Source: Streptomyces stelliscabiei (GTDB lineage: Bacteria > Actinomycetota > Actinomycetes > Streptomycetales > Streptomycetaceae). Taken from it: a stretch of DNA of 64,000 nt. Shown piece by piece: positions 36,701-44,948 of this stretch. The position numbers and the translations under genes are program-made. Where the stretch lies: the NCBI RefSeq assembly GCF_014873495.1, contig NZ_JADBGF010000001.1, positions 8,308,001 through 8,372,000 of the forward strand, read 5' to 3'. The notes beneath the pieces are model-generated. The model searched no databases, was not told the DNA's origin, and worked only from the letters and a program-made list of their open reading frames with translations. Numbering within the stretch: the stretch's first letter is position 1; each line of letters starts with the position of its first letter.

Positions 36701-37798
36701 TCAGGAGCCGGCGGCCTCGGCCAACCGCACCGTGCGCTCCGCGAGTTCACTGATGCGCACCCCGTCGAAACCGAACACGGCGCTGCGCACGGTGTCCTCC
36801 AGGGGGTCCTTCCACCGGTCCGGGATCGCCGCGGCCCCGCACAGCACCCCCGCCACCGACCCGGCGGTGGCCCCGTTGGAGTCGGTGTCCAGGCCACCGC
36901 GGACGGTCAGCGCGATCGTCCGGGTGAAGTCGCCCCCGCCGTACAGCAGCCCGGCGGTCAGCACCGCCACGTTCGGCACGACATGGATCCAGCCCAGCCC
37001 GGCCGTCTCCTCGCCCACCGTCGTCAACGTGTCCGCCCAGTCCAGCCCGGCGTCGTGCAGGGCGACGACCCGGCGCACGATCCGGGCGAGGCGGCTGCCC
37101 GCCGGGATCACCGCCTGCGCCTCGTCCACGGCCGCCCGCACACCCGTGGCCGTGAACGCCGCCGCGACCAGGGCCGCCGCCCACATGGCGCCGTACACCC
37201 CGTTGCCGGTGTGCGAGAGCACCGCGTCCCGCCGGGCCAGCGAGGCCGCGCGCCGGGGCAGACCGGGACACGTCCAGCCGTGGACGTCGGCGCGGATGAG
37301 GGCGCCGATCCACTCCTGGTACGGGTTGTCGTACGTCGCGGTCACCGGCGGCTTCAGACCCCGGGCGAGATTGCGGTAGGCCGCCCGCTCCGCCGTGAAC
37401 GTCTGCAGATACGGCAGCCGCAGCAGCCACAGGTCGCCGACCTGCTCGGTGCTGAAGCCGAAACCGTGCGTCTCCAGCAGGTGCAGCCCGAGGATCGCGT
37501 AGTCGACGTCGTCGTCGCGGCAGCTGCCGTGGATCCGTCCCCGCACACAGCTGCGCCACTCCGGCCGCAGCGCGCGCCGGTCGCTCTCGGTGGCCGGCTC
37601 CGGGAGGTAGTCCGTCAGGGGGAGGGCCCCGGCCTCGCGGAGGTACCGGTCGATACGCTCCCGCGTCCACAGCTCGCCCTGCTCGACCGGTTTGCCCAGC
37701 ATGTTCCCCGCGATCCGGCCCAGCCAGCCCCCGAGGACACGGTCGCCGAGTTCGGCCCCCACCGGGGGCGTGAGGGTCGCGGGGCTCGTGGGCGTCAT
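36701..37798 (-). CDS. ADP-ribosylglycohydrolase family protein
   Basis: 365 residues. Family motifs: GGWLGRIAGNMLGKPVE at the N-terminus, the metal site DDDVDYAILGLHLLE, and the C-terminal magnesium motif RGGLDTDSNGATAGSVAG. These enzymes release ADP-ribose from proteins, nucleic acids or small molecules, or act on related N-/O-glycosidic linkages. Adjacent downstream is the NUDIX hydrolase, which could use the released ADP-ribose. A sirtuin and a macrodomain gene are also within 15 kb. Substrate unproven. Confidence 0.88.
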   Translation of the reverse strand: MTPTSPATLTPPVGAELGDRVLGGWLGRIAGNMLGKPVEQGELWTRERIDRYLREAGALPLTDYLPEPATESDRRALRPEWRSCVRGRIHGSCRDDDVDYAILGLHLLETHGFGFSTEQVGDLWLLRLPYLQTFTAERAAYRNLARGLKPPVTATYDNPYQEWIGALIRADVHGWTCPGLPRRAASLARRDAVLSHTGNGVYGAMWAAALVAAAFTATGVRAAVDEAQAVIPAGSRLARIVRRVVALHDAGLDWADTLTTVGEETAGLGWIHVVPNVAVLTAGLLYGGGDFTRTIALTVRGGLDTDSNGATAGSVAGVLCGAAAIPDRWKDPLEDTVRSAVFGFDGVRISELAERTVRLAEAAGS

Positions 37799-37951
37799 GG
37801 TCCAGGTCTACCCACTTCCGGGCACGGCGGCCCGTCCGGCGGTGTTCGGTGGTCGGGACGGGGCATGACGTACGGGTGCCCGGCCGGTTAGGGTCGCAGC
37901 GGCGCGACTGCCTTGACGTGCGCAAGGCCCGACGAGCGAGGGGAACGCAAG

Positions 37952-39133
37952 GTGGCGAACGCCGCAGTGGACGGGATCGGTACGTCCATCGACACGGACA
38001 CGGCAGTCCCGCGGGTGCTGATCGCCGCGGACAAGTTCAAGGGCACGCTGACGGCGGTCCAGGTCGCCGAGCGGGTCACGGCGGGCCTGCGCCGGGTCCG
38101 GCCCGAGCTGGCGGTGGAGGCCCTGCCGGTCGCCGACGGCGGTGACGGCACCGTGGCCGCGGCGGTCGCCGCCGGCTTCGAACAGCGCGAGGTACGGGTC
38201 GCCGGTCCGCTCGGTGAGCCCGTCACCGCCGCGTACGCCCTGCGCGACGGCACGGCCGTCGTCGAGATGGCGGAGGCGAGCGGCCTGCAGCGGCTGCCCG
38301 CCGGGACCTTCGCCCCGCTCACCGCCTCCACCTACGGCTCCGGGGAACTGCTGCGCGCCGCTCTCGACGCGGGCGCCCGGACGATCGTGTTCGGCGTGGG
38401 CGGCAGCGCGACGACGGACGGCGGCGCGGGCATGCTCGCCGCGCTCGGGGCCCGCTTCCTGGACGCGGCGGGGGAGCCCGTCGGGCCCGGCGGCGGAGGT
38501 CTGCGCGACCTGGTGACGGCGGACCTGTCGGGCCTCGACGAGCGGCTCGCGGCGATCGACCTCGTCCTCGCCAGCGACGTCGACAACCCACTGACCGGGC
38601 CGAAGGGTGCGCCCGCCGTGTACGGGCCGCAGAAGGGCGCGAGCCCCGAGGACGTGGCGACGCTCGACGCGAACCTGGCCCACTTGGCGGCCGTCCTGGC
38701 GAAGACCCTCGGCGGACGGGCCGCCGAACACTCCCTCGCGCCCGGTGCGGGCGCCGCCGGCGGCATCGGCTTCGGCGCCCTCGTCCTCGGCGCCCGGTTC
38801 CGCCCCGGCATCGAGGTCATGCTCGACGTCCTCGGCTTCGCGGCGGCGCTGGAGAAGGCGACCCTGGTGATCACCGGCGAGGGGTCCCTCGACGAACAGA
38901 CCCTCCACGGCAAGGCCCCCGCGGGCGTCGCGGCGGCCGCCCGCGCCGCCGGCAAGGAGGTCGTGGCGGTCTGCGGCCGCCTGGCCCTCCGGCCGGAGGC
39001 GCTGGGGCGCGCGGGCATCCGCCGGGCGTATCCGCTCACGGAGGTCGAGCCGGACGTGGCGCGCTGCCTCGCCGATCCCGGCCCGATCCTGGAGCAGGTG
39101 GCCGAACAGATCGGCCGGGACTTCCTCGCCTGA
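37952..39133 (+). CDS. Glycerate 2-kinase, class GlxK/GarK
   Basis: 393 residues from a GTG preceded by GAGGGGAA. The kinase domain begins VLIAADKFKGTLTAVQVAERV and contains VADGGDGTVAAAVAAG, GVGGSATTDGGAGMLAALG, and ASDVDNPLTGPKGA, all typical of glycerate kinase type 1. It phosphorylates D-glycerate to 2- or 3-phosphoglycerate, using glycerate from glyoxylate metabolism. Glyoxylate is also a product of the ethylmalonyl-CoA pathway encoded at 42-48 kb, although the genes are not adjacent. It runs tail-to-tail with the hydrolase, with three bases between. Confidence 0.9.
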   Translation: MANAAVDGIGTSIDTDTAVPRVLIAADKFKGTLTAVQVAERVTAGLRRVRPELAVEALPVADGGDGTVAAAVAAGFEQREVRVAGPLGEPVTAAYALRDGTAVVEMAEASGLQRLPAGTFAPLTASTYGSGELLRAALDAGARTIVFGVGGSATTDGGAGMLAALGARFLDAAGEPVGPGGGGLRDLVTADLSGLDERLAAIDLVLASDVDNPLTGPKGAPAVYGPQKGASPEDVATLDANLAHLAAVLAKTLGGRAAEHSLAPGAGAAGGIGFGALVLGARFRPGIEVMLDVLGFAAALEKATLVITGEGSLDEQTLHGKAPAGVAAAARAAGKEVVAVCGRLALRPEALGRAGIRRAYPLTEVEPDVARCLADPGPILEQVAEQIGRDFLA

Positions 39134-39136
39134 CGG

Positions 39137-40354
39137 CTACGGCAGGGGGATCAGGTTGCCGTCCAGTTCCCTGAAGTACTTGCCGCTGCTCAGGCCCTCC
39201 ACCTTGCCGTTCTTGAACCAGTGCTTCGAGAAGTGGTGGATGGCCTGGGCGGTGGTCTCCCAGACCAGGGAGTGGCTGGATCCCTCGAAGCAGAACATCA
39301 GCTTCTTCGTGCCCCCGATGGCCGCGTAGAGATCCGGGACTGAGAAGTACAGGTCGTCGGGCATCGACGTCGAGCTGTTGGCCGTCCGGTCCAGTTCCCC
39401 ATAGGCGATGAGCACGGGGACCCTGTCGCCGAGCACGTACCGGCCCTCGCTCTTGTGCGGCGCGGTCTTGCTGTTCCAGCCCCACCAGTAGGTGTTCCGG
39501 TACCGCAGGACACCCTCGTGTTCGCCGTTCGTGAGGGGGCCCCACTTACTGGCGACGGGGTCGTCCTCCATGCAGGCCGCCCAGGCCAGCTCGTCGATGC
39601 CGGGCTCCCACAGGGACGGGGTGCCGGTCAGCGATTTGGCGAATCCGCTCTTGCTGGTGACGTGCATCGGGAAGCCGAACTGGTTGGCCGGCTTGCCCAC
39701 GGGCAGTGACGTGACCCCCGGCGGGCGTCCGAAGGGCGCCTCGGGCTTGCCCGACCACCGTCCCCGTGGCGGGAACATCGGAGCGAGCAGGAACATGCTC
39801 TCGACGTCCTCGGGGTGTTGGAGGGTGTAGGGGCCCATGACGAACGAGGCAGCGGACCAGCCCACGAAGCGGATCCGCCGGCCGGGTCCGACCTGGGACT
39901 TGATGAACCGCACCACCGTCGCCAGCTCCGCCGCGTCACTCTCCGCGTTGCCGAGCTCGGACTTGTACGTCGGCTGGCCGGGCGTCGGGATGGTGTGGTC
40001 GACGAGGACCGGCTGCTGCTGCGCCGGGTTGGTGTTGTACGGATCGTCCATCTGGCCCGGACGGGGCGACCGACCGGAGCCCTGGAGATCCACGAGGAAG
40101 ACGTCGTATCCGGCCGCCGCCAGTTCCTGTGCCCAGCTGTACCGGTCGGGGTCGCCGCCGGGTACCGGCGACAGGTCGAAGCCCGCCAGCTCCGGCACGC
40201 TCCTGCCATGCAGCATCAGCACCGGTTCACGGTCGTGCGCGTGTCCGTTGCCGGGGGTGCCGTCGTACTCCCGGACGGGCAGCTCGATCTCCACGCCGTC
40301 GGTCGCCGGCATCGTCGACCTGTGCTTGACCTTGTGCTCGTCGTATCTGGTCAT
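39137..40354 (-). CDS. Alpha/beta hydrolase
   Basis: 405 residues. VLMLHGRSVPELAGFDL oxyanion region, the nucleophile elbow FVGWSAASFVMG, an acid in AYGELDRTANSS and a late His in FEGSSHSLVWE give a complete triad. Long cap segments lie between. Start chosen at 40354 (MTRYDEHK) because AGGAG lies six bases upstream; an ATG two codons earlier overlaps that spacing. No signal peptide. Possible esterase or polyester depolymerase; substrate unknown. Confidence 0.75.
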   Translation of the reverse strand: MTRYDEHKVKHRSTMPATDGVEIELPVREYDGTPGNGHAHDREPVLMLHGRSVPELAGFDLSPVPGGDPDRYSWAQELAAAGYDVFLVDLQGSGRSPRPGQMDDPYNTNPAQQQPVLVDHTIPTPGQPTYKSELGNAESDAAELATVVRFIKSQVGPGRRIRFVGWSAASFVMGPYTLQHPEDVESMFLLAPMFPPRGRWSGKPEAPFGRPPGVTSLPVGKPANQFGFPMHVTSKSGFAKSLTGTPSLWEPGIDELAWAACMEDDPVASKWGPLTNGEHEGVLRYRNTYWWGWNSKTAPHKSEGRYVLGDRVPVLIAYGELDRTANSSTSMPDDLYFSVPDLYAAIGGTKKLMFCFEGSSHSLVWETTAQAIHHFSKHWFKNGKVEGLSSGKYFRELDGNLIPLP

Positions 40355-40498
40355 GACCATCTCCTGACGGTCCAAGGCGGACAAGTGGTGGGAAATCTCC
40401 CTTTCCACCGTCCACCTCTTCCTCACCCCCAGCAACTCGGCCCCCACACCAGGTAGTTGACCCGTCAAGGGCACACCGCGGACGCCCTTGAACCCGAA

Positions 40499-40540
40499 AC
40501 GGGTGTGGCCCGAGCCAAAGAAGGCTCGGGCCACACCCGT
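40499..40540 (-). terminator. pssA terminator: perfect 18-bp hairpin
   Basis: ACGGGTGTGGCCCGAGCC (40499-40516) and its exact reverse complement (40523-40540) with loop AAAGAA. It begins 17 bases past the pssA stop and ends the psd-pssA operon, insulating the hydrolase gene. Confidence 0.9.
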
Positions 40541-40557
40541 CGGTGCTGAAGCGAAGG

Positions 40558-41427
40558 TCAGGGCAGCTGGGCCGCGCGGGCCTCGCGTCGGTTGCCGCGG
40601 AAGTTGTTCACCCGGCGTGCCGTGGCGAACAGCGGGATCACCGCGCCCAGGACGAGCTGCAGGGCGCAGCCGGTCTGGAGGAGGAACTGACCGCCGGGGG
40701 CGTCGAACGCCCAGGCCAGCAGCAGGCCCATCGACAGGACGATCCAGGAGAGCATCGCCACCGCGAGCGGACCTCGCGGCTTCGGGTACTCGACCCGGCT
40801 CACCATCAGCCACGCCGTGCCGATGATCGCCAGGAGGGTCGCCTCGAAGGGCAGCTCCAGGAGCACGATCGACACGACGGTCAGCGCGCCGAACGGCGAG
40901 GGCATGCCCTGGAAGGTGCCGTCCTTCACCGTCACGCAGGAGAATCTCGCGAGCCTCAGCACCACGGCCAGCAAGACGACGATCGCCCCCACCGCCGCCA
41001 CCCGCTGGTGCGCGTCGTTCGCGACCATGCCGTAGACGAGGACGAAGTACGCCGGCGCCAGGCCGAAGCTGATCAGGTCGGAGAGGTTGTCCAGCTCCGC
41101 GCCCATCGGCGAGGAGCGGAGCTTGCGCGCCACCAGCCCGTCGAAGAGGTCGAAGATCGCCGCGCACAGCATCAGGATCACGGCGGTGGCCGCGCTGTGG
41201 CGGGCCATGCCCGTCTCCTGGCTGCCGGTGAGGTGCGGGATCAGGATGCCGGTGGTCGTGAAGTACACCGCCATGAAGCCGCACGTGGCGTTGCCCAGGG
41301 TGAGGGTGTCCGCTATCGACAGCCGGAGCGACAGCGGCATCTCCTCCGCGTCGTCCTCCACGTCGACCTCGGGCACCCAGCCCGCCCCGGTCTGGCCGGG
41401 TTGGGTCTCAGGATCAGTCACGGTCAA
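40558..41427 (-). CDS. pssA: CDP-diacylglycerol--serine O-phosphatidyltransferase
   Basis: 289 residues, membrane enzyme with about eight hydrophobic segments. The CDP-alcohol phosphotransferase motif is complete: DLFDGLVARKLRSSPMG followed by AELDNLSD, giving D-x2-DG-x2-AR-x7-G-x3-D-x3-D. It makes phosphatidylserine from CDP-diacylglycerol and serine. It overlaps the psd gene by 14 bases, so the two are translationally linked, and the product is decarboxylated by Psd. N-terminal ~35 residues are acidic and cytosolic. Confidence 0.95.
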   Translation of the reverse strand: MTVTDPETQPGQTGAGWVPEVDVEDDAEEMPLSLRLSIADTLTLGNATCGFMAVYFTTTGILIPHLTGSQETGMARHSAATAVILMLCAAIFDLFDGLVARKLRSSPMGAELDNLSDLISFGLAPAYFVLVYGMVANDAHQRVAAVGAIVVLLAVVLRLARFSCVTVKDGTFQGMPSPFGALTVVSIVLLELPFEATLLAIIGTAWLMVSRVEYPKPRGPLAVAMLSWIVLSMGLLLAWAFDAPGGQFLLQTGCALQLVLGAVIPLFATARRVNNFRGNRREARAAQLP

Positions 41428-42070
41428 TGCGAGTCACCCCAGCCACGGTCTTCTGCCCCACCTCGACGTCGATCTCCACACCCTCGGGCAGGTAGATGTC
41501 GACGCGCGAGCCGAAGCGGATCAGCCCGATCCGGTCACCCTGCTCGACCTTGGTGCCCTCGGGGATGTACGGGACGATACGGCGAGCCACGGCGCCGGCG
41601 ATCTGGATCATCTCGATGTCACCGAGTTCGGTGTCGAAGTGCCAGACGACGCGCTCGTTGTTCTCGCTCTCCTTGTTGAACGCCGGTACGAACCCGCCCG
41701 GGATGTGCTCGACCGACGTCACCGTGCCGGACAGCGGTGCCCGGTTGACGTGGACGTTGAGCGGGCTCATGAAGATCGCGACGCGGGTGCGGCCGTCCTT
41801 CCACGGCATGATGCTCTGCACCACTCCGTCGGCGGGCGAGATGACCCGGCCCTGGGCGATCTCACGCTCGGGGTCGCGGAAGAACCACAGCATGCCCGCC
41901 GCCAGCGCGGTGGCGGGTACGGCCACCGCCCGCGCGGCACCGGAGCGGCGCGAACGGGCGAGGCTGAGTGCTGCGGTGGCGACGGTCGGGAGAAGCCACG
42001 GCGATGCTCCGCGCGCGAGCCGTACACCGGCAAGGCTGTCGCGAGGTGCAGAGGTTTGGCTGTGGGGCAT
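41414..42070 (-). CDS. psd: Phosphatidylserine decarboxylase proenzyme (short form)
   Basis: 218 residues from the ATG at 42070 (MPHSQTSAPRD); a longer in-frame start has no family support. One or two membrane segments (about 25-60), then the catalytic domain with RVISPADGVVQSI, FMSPLNVHVNRAPLSG and the self-cleavage motif FGSRVDIYLP. Cleavage at Gly-Ser yields a pyruvoyl group on the new alpha chain. It converts phosphatidylserine to phosphatidylethanolamine. Coupled to pssA downstream. Confidence 0.93.
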   Translation of the reverse strand: MPHSQTSAPRDSLAGVRLARGASPWLLPTVATAALSLARSRRSGAARAVAVPATALAAGMLWFFRDPEREIAQGRVISPADGVVQSIMPWKDGRTRVAIFMSPLNVHVNRAPLSGTVTSVEHIPGGFVPAFNKESENNERVVWHFDTELGDIEMIQIAGAVARRIVPYIPEGTKVEQGDRIGLIRFGSRVDIYLPEGVEIDVEVGQKTVAGVTRIDRD

Positions 42071-42196
42071 GGATGACCTTCGTAGCGGATGATGCCGCGC
42101 GGTGACTGGGGACGGCGGCTTTCCTGGGAATCGTACCGGTCGCGGACCGCAACTGGGCAAGCCAGGAAGCCGAGTCGACAGCCGGAACGTGCTGAC

Positions 42197-42229
42197 GGGG
42201 TGTGATCTTCTTCTCGAAGAAAACACCCC
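42197..42229 (-). terminator. Hairpin at the end of the ethylmalonyl-CoA operon
   Basis: GGGGTGT (42197-42203) pairs with ACACCCC (42223-42229), with an inner TTCTTC-TC-GAAGAA (42208-42221). It lies 34 bases past the stop of the acyl-CoA dehydrogenase gene, between that operon and psd. No U-tract. Confidence 0.6.
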
Positions 42230-42262
42230 CAAGCGGACAACCGGCCCTCGACCAGCCCTTGA

Positions 42263-43468
42263 CTAACCCTGGAACCGATACTCCTCGAGCAGTCGACGAC
42301 CGATGATCATTTTCTGGATTTCGGCGGTACCTTCACCGATCAGCAGCATCGGTGCCTCTCGGTAGAGGCGCTCGATCTCGTACTCCTTGGAGAAGCCGTA
42401 ACCGCCGTGGATCCGGAAAGCGTCCTCGACGACTTCCTTGCAGTATTCGGAGGCGAGATACTTCGCCATCCCTGCTTCGAGGTCGTTTCGTTCACCCGAG
42501 TCCTTTTTGCGCGCTGCGTTCACCATCATCGCATGCGCGGCCTCGACCTTGGTAGCCATCTCGGCCAGCTTGAACTGGATCGCCTGGTGCTGGGCGATCT
42601 GCTTGCCGAAGGTGTGGCGCTGCTGGGCGTACCGGACGCCGAGTTCGAAGGCACGCTGAGCGACACCGCAGCCACGTGCGGCCACATTCACCCGGCCCAC
42701 CTCGACGCCGTCCATCATTTGGTAAAACCCTCGGCCGGTGGTGCCGCCCAGTACACGATTGGCCGGAATGCGCAGTCCGTCCATGATGAGCTCGGTCGTG
42801 TCGACGCCCTTGTAGCCCATCTTGTCGATCTTCCCGGGAATGGTGAGGCCGGGGCGGACCTCTCCGAAGCCGGGCTCCTTCTCGACCAGGAAGGTCGTCA
42901 TCGACTTGTGGGGGGCCGTGCCCTCCGGGTGTCCTTCGTCACTTCGGACGAGAACGGCGACGAGTGTTGACGTTCCGCCGTTCGTCAGCCACATCTTCTG
43001 ACCGTTCAGGACGTACTCGTCGCCGTCCTTGACCGCCTTGGACGTGATCGCCGACACATCGGAGCCGAGACCCGGCTCCGACATCGAGAACGCGCCCCGG
43101 ACGTCACCGGCCGCCATCCTCGGCAGGAAATGGTCCCGCTGCTCCTGCGTGCCGTGCTGCTTCAGCATGTACGCGACGATGAAATGCGTGTTGATGATGC
43201 CGGACACCGACATCCAGCCCCGGGCGATCTCCTCCACGCACAGCGCGTAGGTGAGGAGGGACTCGCCCAGACCGCCGTACTCCTCGGGGATCATCAGGCC
43301 GAAGAGGCCGAGTTCCTTGAGTCCGTCGACGATCTGCTGCGGGTATTCGTCCCGGTGCTCCAGCTCGGTCGCGACCGGGATGATCTCCTTGTCCACGAAG
43401 TCACGGACGGTGGACAGGATCTCCTGCTGGACGTCCGTGAGGCCGTGGGTCTGGGCGAGTCGTGCCAT
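42263..43468 (-). CDS. mcd: Acyl-CoA dehydrogenase, probable methylsuccinyl-CoA dehydrogenase
   Basis: 401 residues, normal ACAD length. Flavin and substrate motifs: FSMSEPGLGSDVSAITSKA, KMWLTNGGTSTL, RHTFGKQIAQHQAIQFKLAEM, the QxxGGxG-like IHGGYGFSKEYEIERLYREA, and the C-terminal IGEGTAEIQKMIIGRRLL. The catalytic Glu is that of GEGT. Last gene of the ethylmalonyl-CoA operon, so its substrate is most likely (2S)-methylsuccinyl-CoA, oxidised to mesaconyl-CoA. The proteobacterial enzymes are longer (~550 aa). The assignment rests on context. Confidence 0.85.
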   Translation of the reverse strand: MARLAQTHGLTDVQQEILSTVRDFVDKEIIPVATELEHRDEYPQQIVDGLKELGLFGLMIPEEYGGLGESLLTYALCVEEIARGWMSVSGIINTHFIVAYMLKQHGTQEQRDHFLPRMAAGDVRGAFSMSEPGLGSDVSAITSKAVKDGDEYVLNGQKMWLTNGGTSTLVAVLVRSDEGHPEGTAPHKSMTTFLVEKEPGFGEVRPGLTIPGKIDKMGYKGVDTTELIMDGLRIPANRVLGGTTGRGFYQMMDGVEVGRVNVAARGCGVAQRAFELGVRYAQQRHTFGKQIAQHQAIQFKLAEMATKVEAAHAMMVNAARKKDSGERNDLEAGMAKYLASEYCKEVVEDAFRIHGGYGFSKEYEIERLYREAPMLLIGEGTAEIQKMIIGRRLLEEYRFQG

Positions 43469-43470
43469 GG

Positions 43471-43983
43471 CTACTTCTCCTGCTCCCTGAGCTCGGGGCG
43501 GCCCGGCTGCTCGCCGCCGCGCTCCTTGATGTACGTCTCGGTCGGCACCATGACCTTGCGGCGGAACACGCACACCAGCGTGCCGTCCTGCTTGTAGCCC
43601 TTGGTCTCGACGTGGACGATCCCGCGGTCGTTCTTCGACCTGGACGGCCACTTGTCGAGCACGGTCGTCTGGCCGTAGATCGTGTCGCCGTGGAAGGTCG
43701 GCGCCACGTGCCGCAGCGACTCGATCTCCAGGTTGGCGATCGCCTTGCCGGAGACGTCCGGCACGGACATGCCCAGCAGCAGCGAGTACACGTAGTTGCC
43801 GACCACGACGTTCTGGCCGAAGTCGGTCGTCTTCTCGGCGTAGTTGCTGTCCATGTGGAGCGGGTGGTGGTTCATGGTGAGGAGGCAGAAGAGGTGGTCG
43901 TCGTACTCCGTGACCGTCTTCCCGGGCCAGTGCTTGTAGACCGCCCCGACCTCGAACTCCTCGTAGGTGCGTCCGAACTGCAT
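43471..43983 (-). CDS. mch: MaoC-like dehydratase, probable mesaconyl-CoA hydratase
   Basis: 170 residues, a single hot-dog fold. Hydratase-2-type pattern YDDHLFCLLTMNHHPLHMDSNYAEKTTDFGQNVVVGNY, with the HPLHMD region supplying the catalytic Asp/His pair, then VLDKWPSRSKNDRGIVHVETKGY. It would hydrate mesaconyl-CoA to beta-methylmalyl-CoA. It is two bases from the dehydrogenase gene and five from the lyase gene, so it is deep inside the operon. Proteobacterial Mch is a double hot-dog (~340 aa), and this half-size form is usual in actinobacteria. Confidence 0.83.
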   Translation of the reverse strand: MQFGRTYEEFEVGAVYKHWPGKTVTEYDDHLFCLLTMNHHPLHMDSNYAEKTTDFGQNVVVGNYVYSLLLGMSVPDVSGKAIANLEIESLRHVAPTFHGDTIYGQTTVLDKWPSRSKNDRGIVHVETKGYKQDGTLVCVFRRKVMVPTETYIKERGGEQPGRPELREQEK

Positions 43984-43988
43984 CGCGC

Positions 43989-44948
43989 TCAGGCCTCCGG
44001 GATCTCGAACTTCGACGTCCGCCGCATGCCGGCGGCCCGCCCCTTGCCGGAGATGACCAGGGCCATCTTGCGGCTCGCCTCGTCGATCATCTCGTCGCCG
44101 AGCATCGCCGAGCCCTTCTTGCCGCCCGCCTCGGACGTGCAGTAGTCGTAGGCGTCCAGGATCAACTCGGCGTGGTCGAAGTCCTCCTGCGAGGGCGAGA
44201 AGATCTCGTTGGACGCCTCGACCTGGCCCGGGTGCAGCACCCACTTGCCGTCGAAACCGAGCGCGGCGGCGCGCCGCGCGACCTCGCGGTAACCGTCGAC
44301 GTTGCGGATCTGCAGGTAGGGGCCGTCGATCGCCTGGAGGTCGTTGGCGCGGGCGGCCATCAGGATCTTCATCAGGATGTAGTGGTAGGCGTCCGCCGGG
44401 TAGCCGGGCGGCTGCTCGCCCACGACAAGCGACTTCATGTTGATCGAGGCCATGAAGTCGGCCGGGCCGAAGATGATCGTCTCCACGCGCTGGGAGGCCG
44501 TCGCGATCTCGTTGACGTTGTTCAGGCCCTGCGCGTTCTCGATCTGCGCCTCGATGCCGATCCTGCCGACCTCGAAGCCCATGGTCTTCTCGATCTGCGT
44601 CAGCAGCAGGTCGAGGGCGACGACCTGCTGGGCCGTCTGCACCTTCGGCAGCATGATGCAGTCGAGGTTCTGCCCGGCGCCCTCCACGACCGTCACGACA
44701 TCGCGGTACGTCCACTCCGTCGTCCAGTCGTTGACCCGCACGACCCGCGTCTTGCCGGTCCAGTCGCCCTCGTTCAGGAACTTGACGATGGTGTGCCGCG
44801 CCTCGGGCTTGGCGAGGGGGGCGCAGGCGTCCTCCAGGTCGAGGAAGACCTGGTCCGCCGGGAGGCCCTGCGCCTTCTCCAGGAAGCGGGGGTTGCTTCC
44901 GGGGACCGCGAGACACGAGCGGCGCGGACGCAGACGGTTGACGGTCAT
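43989..44948 (-). CDS. mcl: HpcH/HpaI-family CoA ester lyase (malyl-/beta-methylmalyl-CoA lyase)
   Basis: 319 residues. Citrate-lyase beta/malyl-CoA lyase fold: RRSCLAVPGSNPRFLEKAQ, the metal-binding DQVFLDLEDACAPLAK, Glu in IGIEAQIENAQGL, and FGPADFMASI. The C-terminal swap region has KWVLHPGQVEASNEIF. It cleaves beta-methylmalyl-CoA to glyoxylate and propionyl-CoA (and malyl-CoA in some species). Overlaps the mutase stop by four bases (ATGA), so it is translationally coupled to ecm. Confidence 0.9.
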   Translation of the reverse strand: MTVNRLRPRRSCLAVPGSNPRFLEKAQGLPADQVFLDLEDACAPLAKPEARHTIVKFLNEGDWTGKTRVVRVNDWTTEWTYRDVVTVVEGAGQNLDCIMLPKVQTAQQVVALDLLLTQIEKTMGFEVGRIGIEAQIENAQGLNNVNEIATASQRVETIIFGPADFMASINMKSLVVGEQPPGYPADAYHYILMKILMAARANDLQAIDGPYLQIRNVDGYREVARRAAALGFDGKWVLHPGQVEASNEIFSPSQEDFDHAELILDAYDYCTSEAGGKKGSAMLGDEMIDEASRKMALVISGKGRAAGMRRTSKFEIPEA

